The notes under the pieces are model-generated. The model saw only the letters and a program-made list of their open reading frames with translations, made no database searches and was not told where the DNA came from. A stretch of DNA of 64,000 nucleotides. Origin: Pelagerythrobacter marensis (GTDB lineage: Bacteria; Pseudomonadota; Alphaproteobacteria; Sphingomonadales; Sphingomonadaceae). Positions within the stretch are counted from its first letter, which is position 1. Each line of letters opens with the position of its first letter. The translations under genes and the position numbers were made by a program. The DNA is taken from positions 2,713,001-2,777,000 of the forward strand of contig NZ_CP011805.1 in assembly GCF_001028625.1 (NCBI RefSeq), given 5' to 3'. Below are positions 42,875 through 51,697 of this stretch, piece by piece.

Positions 42875-43830
42875 TAAGGTGTTTTGCGCGACCACGGGAA
42901 GAAGCGCGGGGTGCGCTGGCAATAGGCTTTCCACGCGTCACCGCGGGTTCGGCGCATGTGCGCTTCCTTGAACGGGCCGGCCGATCCGAACCCCATGAAC
43001 CAGGTCGCGAACAGCGGGCCGACGATCGTCAGGAAGCCGAAGGGATGGGCCAGCGCGCAGAAGAAATATCCCCACCACATCACCGCCTCGCCCAGATAGT
43101 TGGGCTGGCGAACGATGCTCCACGCACCCGTGTCGAGAATCTTGCCGCGATTGGCCGGATCGGCGCGGAAGCGGGTCAGCTGGCGATCGGCGACCGCCTG
43201 CAGCGTGAAGCCCGCCAGCCATACACCGCCCCCGACGACCGCCCATACGAGCGAAAAGTGCGCCACCACGGCAAAGGCAAGCGGGGCGGCCCATAGCCAG
43301 AGCGTCACGCCCTGCAGGGCATAGACCTGACACAGGCTCCACCACGACCATTGCGTGCCGAACGCCTGACGCCAGGCGGCATAGGGCTGCCGTTCTTCCG
43401 CATGATTCTGCGCGTGCGTCTGAATGACCAGACGAACCGCCCAGAGCGATACCAGCGACAGAATCACCGGGGCCATCCCCGCGCCCGTGCCCGACGTGCC
43501 GGGAGGCGAGGATAGAAACGCGGTCCAGGCAACGACGGTCGGCGCCAGTGGATAGGCGATGTCCATAAAGCCGTGATTGCGCTTTGCGCTGCCGAGCACC
43601 CATGTGACGAAAAGCAGCGTCGCGGCTGCCAGGCCGCCCGCAAACCAGGCGGAAAGCGCTTCGCCAAGCGCGCCGCCCCGGACGGCGATGCCGAGCGCGA
43701 ACAGTGCGGCGGGGATGCCGGCCAGCGTGAAATGCCAGGCCTTGCCTTTGGTCTTCTTCGGCATCTTTGCCAGCCAGGCGACCGCCAGCAAGAGCAGGGC
43801 CCCTAGAACAATCGCGTCGATGGCTGGCAA
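42874..43830 (-). CDS. DUF1295 membrane protein (steroid 5-alpha-reductase-like / ICMT superfamily)
   Basis: 318 residues, about 8 membrane segments. The C-terminal WSIVRQPNYLGEAVMWWGYFF and GPLFATWFMG with R-x-x-x-W-x-x-Y are the cofactor-binding region of DUF1295 / 5-alpha-reductase-like proteins. The TTG at 43830 has GGGAG 8 bases upstream and is preferred; the ATG at 43860 lies inside the likely -10 region and has no ribosome site. It could reduce a C=C bond of an enone or unsaturated isoprenoid. Located between the oxygenase and a divergent HxlR-type regulator. Confidence 0.8.
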   Translation of the reverse strand: MPAIDAIVLGALLLLAVAWLAKMPKKTKGKAWHFTLAGIPAALFALGIAVRGGALGEALSAWFAGGLAAATLLFVTWVLGSAKRNHGFMDIAYPLAPTVVAWTAFLSSPPGTSGTGAGMAPVILSLVSLWAVRLVIQTHAQNHAEERQPYAAWRQAFGTQWSWWSLCQVYALQGVTLWLWAAPLAFAVVAHFSLVWAVVGGGVWLAGFTLQAVADRQLTRFRADPANRGKILDTGAWSIVRQPNYLGEAVMWWGYFFCALAHPFGFLTIVGPLFATWFMGFGSAGPFKEAHMRRTRGDAWKAYCQRTPRFFPWSRKTP

Positions 43831-43871
43831 TGCACTTCTCCCGATAGCCTCGACACGCATTAAACTTTTTA

Positions 43872-43887
43872 GGTCTTTTAATGCAAG
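43872..43887 (-). promoter_or_regulatory. Shared 16-bp motif, copy 2 (upstream of DUF1295 gene)
   Basis: Plus-strand GGTCTTTTAATGCAAG. On the minus strand TTGCAT is followed by 16 bases and TTTAAT, a plausible -35/-10 pair. It also forms the right arm of an inverted repeat CATTAAA (43858-43864) / TTTAATG (43877-43883). It lies between the DUF1295 gene and the divergent HxlR-type regulator. Confidence 0.55.
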
Positions 43888-43950
43888 GGACAATCTGATG
43901 AGGTGAGCGGAGTTGCTTCTCACGCGCAAAGCGCTCTACATCGAAACCGA

Positions 43951-44934
43951 ATGACCAGATCCCCTCCCGCCAGATCCCCTTCGGTGCGTGCGCTGATTAC
44001 CGGCAATCCTGTGGCGCTGGCCCACGCAGTCGTCGGCGATGCGTGGACGCAGCTCATTTTGCGAGAGGCATTTTACGGGGTCCGCCGGTTCAACGAATGG
44101 TCCGACGCCCTGCATATTCCGCGCACCGTGCTGTCGGGACGGCTCAAGCGGCTGGTCGACAACAAATTGCTGGAAAGCGTCGTGCCGGAAGGCCGCAAGC
44201 GTGCCGAATATCGACTGACCGCGATGGGGGTCGATCTGTTCGGGGTCGCGCTGATGCAGGGCCGGTGGGAACGCGATTATGCGCCATCGCCCATGCAGTC
44301 GCGTTACGACATGGTGTTTTACGATGCGGCGAGCGGGGAACGGCTGGACCCCGTGGTCCTCAACGGCGTCGGCGGCCCGACGATCGATCCCTATCAGGTG
44401 GGTTGGGAAGCCGGCCCCGGACTGATCGAGCGCGATGCCCCGGCGCAGCGGCGCTGGCGCAGCAAGCCGCCGCCGATCGATCGGCCGATGATCGACCGTT
44501 CGGTCAAGATCATCGGCGATTACTGGAGCTGGCTGGTCGTCGGCTGCGCTTTCTTTCGCTTGCGTCGATTCGAGGAAATCCTGTCTGCGGCCGGCATGGC
44601 GCCGAACATCCTGTCGGACCGCCTGTCGCGCCTCGTCGCAGGCGGGGTGCTGGAAAAGCACGCCTACCAGTCCGGCCCTGAGCGCTTTGAATATCGCCTG
44701 ACCCAGTCGGGCAGGGGCCTCTATCCGGTTGTCCTGGCGACACATGGGTGGTCGTTGCGCTGGCTCTGCGATGCTGCCGACCCGCCGCTTTCGCTGATCG
44801 ACCGCAACACCGGGGAGTCCCTTCATCCCGTGGTCTGCGACAGCCACACGAAAATGCCCATCGCTGCGAAGGCCACGCGCTGGGTGATGCAGAACCCCGC
44901 ATCCCCTCGCCGCGCGGTTCCTGACGCAGACTAA
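43951..44934 (+). CDS. Transcriptional regulator with two HxlR winged-helix domains
   Basis: 327 residues from ATG 43951; a GTG at 43903 would add 16 residues. Two HxlR domains in one chain: residues ~10-110 (VVGDAWTQLILREAFYGVRRFNEW, then SGRLKRLVDNKLLE) and ~190-280 (IIGDYWSWLVVGCAFFRLRRFEEIL, then LSDRLSRLVAGGVLE). HxlR proteins normally act as dimers of one domain, so this is a built-in pseudo-dimer. The linker (FYDAASGERLDPVV) and the tail (IDRNTGESLHPVV) are themselves related, so the whole gene looks like a tandem duplication. Likely controls the divergent oxygenase/DUF1295 side and perhaps the TonB receptor operon. Confidence 0.88.
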   Translation: MTRSPPARSPSVRALITGNPVALAHAVVGDAWTQLILREAFYGVRRFNEWSDALHIPRTVLSGRLKRLVDNKLLESVVPEGRKRAEYRLTAMGVDLFGVALMQGRWERDYAPSPMQSRYDMVFYDAASGERLDPVVLNGVGGPTIDPYQVGWEAGPGLIERDAPAQRRWRSKPPPIDRPMIDRSVKIIGDYWSWLVVGCAFFRLRRFEEILSAAGMAPNILSDRLSRLVAGGVLEKHAYQSGPERFEYRLTQSGRGLYPVVLATHGWSLRWLCDAADPPLSLIDRNTGESLHPVVCDSHTKMPIAAKATRWVMQNPASPRRAVPDAD

Positions 44935-45142
44935 ACGCGCTTCCAGTGCCGCCGCCTGCCCGATCGTGGGCACTGCCATCCGCTAACGACCTGCCGCCCC
45001 GCCGGACCCGACGCCAGCGGGCGCCGGGTGCTGCCGATTCGCGTGACGGGGCGCAAAGACACTGCTTGCAGTTAAGTCCATTTGTGATATCCATCCCGCA
45101 GAAATCGATTCCGAGCCTAACGGAACGATCGAGGGAGAGCCC

Positions 45143-47524
45143 ATGAAACGCGCGACCACATTGTATCTCGGAACGGCCCTGGCTTTGGTTGCATGGCCGA
45201 TGGCTGCAACAGCCCAGGACGCAGGGAATGCGGAGGTTGATGGCCCTGCGGAACCCGCTGAGGACATGGCCGGAGAGAGCGATCCGTTCACCATCGTCGT
45301 GACTGCGCAGCGCCGTGAACAGGATCTCAACCGTGTCCCCATCTCGATAGAGGTGCTGGGCGGCGACAAACTGGCCGACACCGGAATCAGTACATTGGAA
45401 GAAGTGACCCTTAGCGTCCCGAACTTCCAGATTACCCAGACCGGCCTGACCACCCAGACCTATATCCGCGGGATCGGGTCGGGTAACGACCCGGCTTTCG
45501 AACAGTCGGTTGCCCAGTATGTTGACGGTGTCAGCTATGGCCGGGCCCAGCTGACGCGCGCTCCGTTCTTCGATCTCCAGCGGGTCGAGGTTCTGCGCGG
45601 GCCGCAGTCGATCCTGTTCGGAAAGAATTCCACTGCCGGCGCTCTCAACATCATTACCGCCGAGCCGACCGATATGGTGGAAGCCGGGGTTACGGCCATC
45701 TACACCCCGGTGTTCGATGGCGTGGAAGGGCAGGCGTTCGTCTCCGGCCCGCTGGCGCCCAACCTGGCCGGGCGGATTGCGGTTCGCGGTCTGAGCGAAG
45801 ACGGCTTCGTCTACAACACCGTCAAGGATCGCGACGAGCCGCAGCGCGAAGAGCTGGCCGGCCGCGGGACGCTGCAATACGATTCCGGCCCGTTCAAGGC
45901 GACGCTGAAGGGCGAGTATTCGACCTTCGACGTTACCGGCAGAAACCTGCTGGTCAGCCAGGATGTCGCCACGCGCACGCTGCCCAATGGCGCGCCGCTC
46001 GACTTTGCGACCGCGCTGGCGGGGGCGGGGCTGCCGGGCGTTCTGCAGGACACCACCTTCAATTACCGCCGTCAGGCCGACGCGGACGATTACGACCGGA
46101 CCGACTTCTGGAACGCAACGCTGACGACCGAAACCGAGCTGGGCGATTCGCTTCTGACCACGGTGACCGGCTATCTCGGATATGACCGCACGACCAGCGT
46201 CGACCTCGATTTCACCTCGGCCAGCATTCTCGGCGCGCTTACCCGCGAGAATTACGAGCAGATCAGCCAGGAAGTTCGCGTCGCAACGCCGGACGACCGC
46301 ACGCTGAGCGTCGTGGGCGGTGCCTATTTCGAGCACAACCGGCTGGAATATTCGGACGTCACCAGTTTCGGCCCGAACCTCGCCAACCTCGGCTACGGCG
46401 TCATTTCGGACATCGGCGTGGCACGCGATTTCGAACAGACCAGCACCACTTACGCCGTGTTCGCGCAAGTTCAGTGGCGGGTGAGCGACAGGCTGCGGGT
46501 CATCCCCGGATTGCGCATCGCGATCGACGATAAGACCGCCAGCCGTACGCTCGTCGCCCGCCAGGGTGCCTTCAGCTTCGACGGCCCGCTGGTCACCGCG
46601 CCGACACCGATCGTGGTCTTGCAGAGCGCGCTCGGCTTCTCGCTCAACAATCCCGGCGCGGGCACCGGGCATGACTTGTCCCGCAGCAGATCGGAAAGCA
46701 ACGTTGTGCCTTCCATCGCGCTGGAATTCGACGTCACCGACGACGTTCTGCTCTTCGGGTCCTATCGCGAAGGCTACAAGGGGTTCGGGTTCGATGCCCG
46801 GTCGAACAACAACCAGTCGTTCGGCTTCGACGATGAATATGTGAACGCTTATGAAGCCGGCATTCGCGCCAGCTTTGCGAACAATGCCGCTTCGGTCGGC
46901 CTGACGCTGTACCGTTCGACATATTCGGACCTGCAGATCAGCCAGTTCGACGGCACGGTCGGTTTCAACGTCGGCAATGCGGGCAAGACGCGGACCCAGG
47001 GCGCGGAAGCGACTGCGCGCTATACCATTGCCCCGGGCATCGCCTTCAACCTGTCGGCGGCCTATCTCGACTTCGAATATCTGGATTTCCGGCGCGGCAA
47101 TTGCGCGTTCGGCGAAACGCCGGATGGCGACGTCGTCAACGGGGTGCAGCTGTGCGACTATACCGGTGAACGCGGTCGCTTTACCCCGAAATGGAACCTC
47201 TACGGCGGGCTGAATGTGGATCGGCCGCTGTTTGGCGATATTCGCCTGAAGGCCAATGCGGACGTATCCTATACCGGCGAACACAACGTTCACGACAACC
47301 TGGACCCGGCGGGGATCGTCGATGGGTACACGATGGTCGATGCCCGGATCGGGTTCGGCACCGACAGGTGGACGATCGCCGCGGTGGGCCGGAACCTGCT
47401 CGACGAGCGGTTCCGGACGTACGCCGCGCAAGTGCCTTTCGCCAGCAACGTAGGGGCGAACACACAGTACGCGACGGCATCGCGGCCGCGCTCGGTGGCC
47501 GTGCAATTGCAGCTTCGTTACTGA
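45143..47524 (+). CDS. TonB-dependent outer membrane receptor
   Basis: 793 residues. Signal peptide to ~residue 24 (ATA-Q). TonB box region TIVVTAQRREQDLNRVPISIEVL; plug FFDLQRVEVLRGPQSILFGKNSTAGALNI; the barrel ends in RSVAVQLQLRY. The VVTAQRREQ plug type is common in sphingomonad receptors for hydrophobic or aromatic molecules. TTGCAG (45066-45071) and TATCCA 16 bases later form a possible promoter; GAGGGAGAG is the ribosome site. Followed 10 bases later by an SDR gene in an apparent operon. Confidence 0.93.
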   Translation: MKRATTLYLGTALALVAWPMAATAQDAGNAEVDGPAEPAEDMAGESDPFTIVVTAQRREQDLNRVPISIEVLGGDKLADTGISTLEEVTLSVPNFQITQTGLTTQTYIRGIGSGNDPAFEQSVAQYVDGVSYGRAQLTRAPFFDLQRVEVLRGPQSILFGKNSTAGALNIITAEPTDMVEAGVTAIYTPVFDGVEGQAFVSGPLAPNLAGRIAVRGLSEDGFVYNTVKDRDEPQREELAGRGTLQYDSGPFKATLKGEYSTFDVTGRNLLVSQDVATRTLPNGAPLDFATALAGAGLPGVLQDTTFNYRRQADADDYDRTDFWNATLTTETELGDSLLTTVTGYLGYDRTTSVDLDFTSASILGALTRENYEQISQEVRVATPDDRTLSVVGGAYFEHNRLEYSDVTSFGPNLANLGYGVISDIGVARDFEQTSTTYAVFAQVQWRVSDRLRVIPGLRIAIDDKTASRTLVARQGAFSFDGPLVTAPTPIVVLQSALGFSLNNPGAGTGHDLSRSRSESNVVPSIALEFDVTDDVLLFGSYREGYKGFGFDARSNNNQSFGFDDEYVNAYEAGIRASFANNAASVGLTLYRSTYSDLQISQFDGTVGFNVGNAGKTRTQGAEATARYTIAPGIAFNLSAAYLDFEYLDFRRGNCAFGETPDGDVVNGVQLCDYTGERGRFTPKWNLYGGLNVDRPLFGDIRLKANADVSYTGEHNVHDNLDPAGIVDGYTMVDARIGFGTDRWTIAAVGRNLLDERFRTYAAQVPFASNVGANTQYATASRPRSVAVQLQLRY

Positions 47525-47534
47525 CAGGCGGACG

Positions 47535-48443
47535 ATGCCCTCGAAGGCGCTCACGTTCTATGGCCGCTTCCTGCCGTCGTTCACCCGTATCGGATATGTC
47601 GCCCGGGGGCTGCCTTTGCGGCCCCCGGCCGGCTCTCTCGCCGGGCAGAGATGGCTGGTTACCGGGGCGACCGGCGGCATAGGCCGGGCCGTCGCGATGC
47701 GCGCCGCGCGACACGGCGCGCGCGTCATGGCCGTGGGGCGCGACCCGGCGAAACTCGCAGTGCTGGCGCGTGCATCCGAAGGGATCGAGCCGGCGCAGCG
47801 CGACCTGTCGCGGGTATCGGAAAATCTCGGCCTGGCGGAAGAATGCGGCAGCATCGACGTGCTGGTCAACAACGTCGGCGTGCTGGCGACCGCGTATGGC
47901 ACAACGGCAGAAGGGTTCGAGACGAGTTACGCCACCAGCCTGCTCGGCCACTTCGCGCTTACCGAGGCGCTGATCGACGCGGGCAAGCTCGATCGCGCCG
48001 CAATCGTCAATGTGACATCGGGCGGCCTCTATAACGCCCCGCTCGATACGGCGCTGCTGAATCTCGACCGCGGCGCCTACAACGGCTTTCTCGCCTATGC
48101 GGCGAACAAGCGGGCCCAGCTCGCGCTCGCCGATCACTGGGCCGGGCGCATCGGCTGTGCCTATGCGATGCACCCCGGATGGGTGGCGACGGCGGGCGTT
48201 TCCGATGCCCTGCCGTGGATGGATCGCTGGCTTGGCCCCCTGCTGCGTTCGCCCGATCAGGGGGCCGACACGGCGATCTGGCTTGCCAGCAAGCGGCCGG
48301 CGCCCCGGCCTGACCGGGTCTGGTTCGACCGGGCCGCGCGTACCGCACACCATTATGCCCACACCAAAAACGCCCCTTCCGGCATCGACGATCTGCTGGC
48401 CAAGCTGCAGGCGGACGTTGCCCGGGCGAAGGACGGTCAATGA
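47535..48443 (+). CDS. SDR family oxidoreductase
   Basis: 302 residues. An N-terminal lead of ~38 residues precedes the NAD motif TGATGGIGRAVA; NNVG and the active-site VNVTSGG and YAANK follow. The lead and the C-terminal HHYAHTK region resemble DHRS12-like dehydrogenases. It overlaps the next gene by 4 bases. In this operon it may oxidise or reduce an alcohol/aldehyde intermediate of the imported substrate. Confidence 0.87.
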   Translation: MPSKALTFYGRFLPSFTRIGYVARGLPLRPPAGSLAGQRWLVTGATGGIGRAVAMRAARHGARVMAVGRDPAKLAVLARASEGIEPAQRDLSRVSENLGLAEECGSIDVLVNNVGVLATAYGTTAEGFETSYATSLLGHFALTEALIDAGKLDRAAIVNVTSGGLYNAPLDTALLNLDRGAYNGFLAYAANKRAQLALADHWAGRIGCAYAMHPGWVATAGVSDALPWMDRWLGPLLRSPDQGADTAIWLASKRPAPRPDRVWFDRAARTAHHYAHTKNAPSGIDDLLAKLQADVARAKDGQ

Positions 48444-48871
48444 CAACCAATACCGAACGGGTCGTACGCTTCTTCGACCACTGGCACGCGGCACGGATCG
48501 ACGACATGGTCGCCATGTTCGCGCCCGATGGCCGCTTCCATTTCTCGGCCACTACCAAGCCGCCGGCGGTGGGGCATGACGAAATTCGCAAGTTCCTGAC
48601 GGATTACAGCGATCTTTCCGTGACGAAGCGCCTGCGGATCAATGCGATCGCCCAGGCGGGACCGGACGTGTTCTACGAAGCGGTCGAAGACTTCGACCTC
48701 GCGAACGGACGGCGTGTCATCACGCCATATGCGGGGGTGGTGCGTGTGGAAAACGGCCGCTTCACCGACTGGCGCGATTACTTCGACCGGGCCACGATCG
48801 ACGGCCAGGTGGCGGGCGAATACGGCCTGCCGCACTACGCGCTCGAACTGCTGGAACGCCCGGAAGATTGA
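48440..48871 (+). CDS. SnoaL/limonene-epoxide-hydrolase-fold protein
   Basis: 143 residues, NTF2-like cone fold. VVRFFDHWHAARIDDMVAMFAPDGRFHF opens the fold and VENGRFTDWRDYFDRATI closes it, as in limonene-1,2-epoxide hydrolase. That enzyme uses an R-x-D pair on a central strand; the equivalent here appears to read A-V-E (in FYEAVEDFD), while the later W-R-D is kept. It may be an isomerase, a hydrolase with changed chemistry, or a binding protein. Coupled to the SDR (ATGA) and followed 4 bases later by an acyl-CoA ligase. Confidence 0.78.
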   Translation: MTTNTERVVRFFDHWHAARIDDMVAMFAPDGRFHFSATTKPPAVGHDEIRKFLTDYSDLSVTKRLRINAIAQAGPDVFYEAVEDFDLANGRRVITPYAGVVRVENGRFTDWRDYFDRATIDGQVAGEYGLPHYALELLERPED

Positions 48872-48875
48872 TCGC

Positions 48876-50408
48876 ATGAGCATGAAGCCCCCCGCGACCG
48901 TACTGCTCGGCGATTTCATCCTCTATGCCATTGCCCGACATGGCACTGCGCCTGCGTTCATCGATGATCGCGGGCAGACGAGCTACAGCGAATTCGGCGC
49001 CATGGTCGCCCAGGCGCTGGCACGGCTCGAAGCGCTCGGCCTGCCCGAAGGGGCAACGATCGCCCAGCTTAGCGAGAACTGCACGCGCCAGTACGCGCTC
49101 ATGGCCGCAGCCTATATCGGCGGTTACCGCTCGCTCACCCTTCACGCGAAGGGCGGGCGCGAGGATCAGGCGTATATTCTGGAAGACAGCGGCGCGGCCG
49201 TTCTGGTTGGCGGAGAAACCATGATCGCCGCTGCGATCGAGCTTGCCGCCATGAGGGGAATTGCCTGCTATTCGCACGAGGCGTGCGCCGGGGCGGAGCG
49301 CTTCTGGCCCGATGGGGCGCCCGCGCAGCCGCTTCCCTCGCGAGCGAAGGGTGGGGCGGAAAGCATCATCCGGCTGGCCTATACGGGGGGCACCACCGGG
49401 CGGCCCAAGGGCGTGATGCTGTCCAACCGCGCGCTGGCCGCCAACACCGTCATGGCGCTGACCCGGATCGATTTTCCGTCGCAGATCCGGTTCCTGTGCC
49501 CTGCGCCGATCTCGCACGGCGCCGGCTCGATCGTTTTGCCGACGCTGATCCGGGGCGGCACGGTCATCCTTCAACGCGAATTTTCGACTGCCGGATTTGC
49601 CGCCGCTGCCAAGCGGCATCGCGCCACGGTGAGCTGGATGGTGCCGACGATGATCGGGGCCCTGCTGGACGATCCGCAGTTGCCGGATGACGCGCTGGAA
49701 AGCATCGAAACGCTGATCTACTCGGGCGCACCGATGGAACCTGCCCGCGTGATCGAGGCGGTCGAGCGTTTCGGCCCGGTCTTCGTGCAATGTTACGGGC
49801 AGAGCGAAGCGCCGAACACGCTGCTGATACTCGACAAGGCTGCGCATCGCGAGGCGCCGGACGCTGCGGGAACCCCGTTCCCCTTCATCGAGATCGAATT
49901 GCGCGACGAACAGGGGGCAGTGGTCGAACCCGGCGAGGTCGGGGAAATCTGCGTGCGCGGCCAGCTTGTGATGAGCGGCTATCACGCAAGGCCGGAAGAA
50001 ACCGCTGAAGTCCTCGACGATGGCTGGCTGCGCACCGGCGATCTCGCCCGCGTGGGGGCGGACGGCCGGTATCGCATCGTTGGGCGGGCAAAGGACATGA
50101 TCATCACCGGCGGGTTCAATGTGTTCCCCGCCGAAGTCGAAGCCATCATGGCGCGCGACCCGGCTGTATCCTCTGTTGCGGTGTTCGGCACGCCGGACCG
50201 CAAATGGGGCGAGAGGGTCACGGCGCTGCTGGTGCCGAGAGCGGGCTGCGATGTCGATCCCGACCGGCTGCGCGCCGCCGTTCGCGAGGCGAAAGGGCCG
50301 GTCCACGTGCCCAAGGCCATCTTCACCACCGACGCGCTGCCCAAGACCGGCCTGGGAAAACCCGACAAGGTGGCCATGCGCCGCCTCTACGCCGAGAGCG
50401 GGGGTTAG
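48876..50408 (+). CDS. AMP-dependent acyl-CoA ligase
   Basis: 510 residues from ATG 48876 (an ATG at 48882 is possible). AMP-binding loop YTGGTTGRPKGVM, CYGQSEAP, DDGWLRTGDLAR and the hinge GRAKDMIITGGFNVFPAEVE are all intact. The catalytic lysine is the one in LPKTGLGKPDK. Activates a carboxylic acid to its CoA ester; class resembles medium-chain or aryl acid ligases. Last gene of the receptor-SDR-fold-ligase operon. Confidence 0.9.
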   Translation: MSMKPPATVLLGDFILYAIARHGTAPAFIDDRGQTSYSEFGAMVAQALARLEALGLPEGATIAQLSENCTRQYALMAAAYIGGYRSLTLHAKGGREDQAYILEDSGAAVLVGGETMIAAAIELAAMRGIACYSHEACAGAERFWPDGAPAQPLPSRAKGGAESIIRLAYTGGTTGRPKGVMLSNRALAANTVMALTRIDFPSQIRFLCPAPISHGAGSIVLPTLIRGGTVILQREFSTAGFAAAAKRHRATVSWMVPTMIGALLDDPQLPDDALESIETLIYSGAPMEPARVIEAVERFGPVFVQCYGQSEAPNTLLILDKAAHREAPDAAGTPFPFIEIELRDEQGAVVEPGEVGEICVRGQLVMSGYHARPEETAEVLDDGWLRTGDLARVGADGRYRIVGRAKDMIITGGFNVFPAEVEAIMARDPAVSSVAVFGTPDRKWGERVTALLVPRAGCDVDPDRLRAAVREAKGPVHVPKAIFTTDALPKTGLGKPDKVAMRRLYAESGG

Positions 50409-50509
50409 GTCGTAGGCTCATAAATTTCGAAAGGCGGGAAGCGACTTCGTTGCGGACATTTCGACAAAACCCGTTACGTGACGTGGGTGAGATAGCTAGA
50501 AAGTCGCCT

Positions 50510-50737
50510 ATGGACGAAGATTGGTTTGGGGTTTTGATTTGGGGCGCTTCTTTTTTGGGTGTCCTGCTTCTGCGATGGTCTTACCGAACCGGAGAAAGCC
50601 CAACAGGCTGGCCGTTCAGCGTCACTCGCCGCACTAAACCGGGACTCTATTGGTTTGATATGGTCATCGTCCTTGTGGCTACCGTCATGAGCTTTGGAAT
50701 AGCGATTGTATGGCTAATGCGTTTGGCGACAGCATAA
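50510..50737 (+). CDS. Small two-helix membrane protein
   Basis: 75 residues, MDEDWFGVLIWGASFLGVLLLRW then a polar loop (SYRTGESPTGWPFSVTRRTK) and a second helix (FDMVIVLVATVMSFGIAIVWLM). No recognised family. The surrounding 50409-50786 is clearly less GC-rich than its neighbours, with runs such as TTTTTTGGG, suggesting separate origin. Ribosome site is weak (AGAAAG). Existence as a gene is plausible from the clean helix-loop-helix layout but not certain. Confidence 0.5.
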   Translation: MDEDWFGVLIWGASFLGVLLLRWSYRTGESPTGWPFSVTRRTKPGLYWFDMVIVLVATVMSFGIAIVWLMRLATA

Positions 50738-50786
50738 AGAACGATTCCCACCCCAATCTCTGCCGTTCGGCTAATGAGTCTACGGG

Positions 50787-51686
50787 CTAGTCCCGCTCTC
50801 TGATGCTGGCGTAGAAGTCCGCGAAGGCGGCCTCTCCCCCTTCCATCTCGCGATAGGGCGCAAGGTCCGAGATCTCTTCGGCGTTTCTGGCGAGCCAGGC
50901 CGTGTCGGCATCCGCGCTTCCGCCGCCGGCCCCTTCGACCATTGCGGCCCGGCGGAAAGTGCCGCCGCCGCAGACCCAGATCTGCCCGTTCACATCGCAG
51001 GCGGGGGATGCGAGCCATGCCGCGGCCGGGGCGGCGCGATCGGGGGACAGGCGCGGATCGCCTTTGCCGTCCTGCGCGCCGGTCATCTTCGTCGCCGCGT
51101 AAGGGGCAATGACATTGGTCCGAATGTCGGTGCGCGCCAGTTCGAGCGCGAGCGACCGGCCATAGGCGATCAGCGCGGCTTTCGATGCGGCATAAGGGGC
51201 CCGTCCGCGCAGCCCATGCAGCCCCGCAGACGATGCGACCAGCACGATCCGCCCGGCGGGCGATCGCTGCAGATGGGGCAGGGCGGCCTGCACCAGAGCG
51301 GCATTGGCAAAGAAGTTGATGTTCAGGACATCGCGCAGATCGGCCGGGTCGCTATCCGCCACTTTGGCGGCGGGGCCGGAAATTCCGGCGTTCAGGATGA
51401 TGGCGTCGAGCCTGCCGAACTGATCGATGGCGCTGCCGACGATCGCTGCCGCCGCGCCTTCGGGCTCGACGGAATGTTCGTCCAGCCCGGCGCGATGCCC
51501 GGCAGCCCGCAGATCCTCGACCAGTGCGGCTGCCGAGCTGGGCCGATCGGGATGGACCCGATTGTTGACCAGAACGGTGTCGCCCTCTGCCGCGCAGGCC
51601 CAGGCGAATGCAGCCCCCAGCCCGGCGCCTGCCCCGGTGACGAGCGTGACGCGATCGAGGGCGTCGGTGCGATTGGTGATTGCCAT
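50787..51686 (-). CDS. SDR family oxidoreductase
   Basis: 299 residues from ATG 51686. TGAGAGLGAAFAWACAAEG is the NAD motif, NAGISG after strand 4, VASSAGLHG and YAASK the active site. The region after ~residue 230 (GQIWVCGGGTFRRAAMVEG) resembles the 17-beta-HSD4 / FabG-like dehydrogenases that act on hydroxyacyl-CoAs. 12 bases after the ligase upstream, so probably co-transcribed with it. Confidence 0.88.
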   Translation of the reverse strand: MAITNRTDALDRVTLVTGAGAGLGAAFAWACAAEGDTVLVNNRVHPDRPSSAAALVEDLRAAGHRAGLDEHSVEPEGAAAAIVGSAIDQFGRLDAIILNAGISGPAAKVADSDPADLRDVLNINFFANAALVQAALPHLQRSPAGRIVLVASSAGLHGLRGRAPYAASKAALIAYGRSLALELARTDIRTNVIAPYAATKMTGAQDGKGDPRLSPDRAAPAAAWLASPACDVNGQIWVCGGGTFRRAAMVEGAGGGSADADTAWLARNAEEISDLAPYREMEGGEAAFADFYASIRERD

Positions 51687-51697
51687 GTCCGCGCCGA

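Noticed and set aside
44510..47554. 1014-residue minus-strand open frame
   Set aside because: Antisense to the TonB receptor at 45143 and the end of the HxlR gene; no protein family features.
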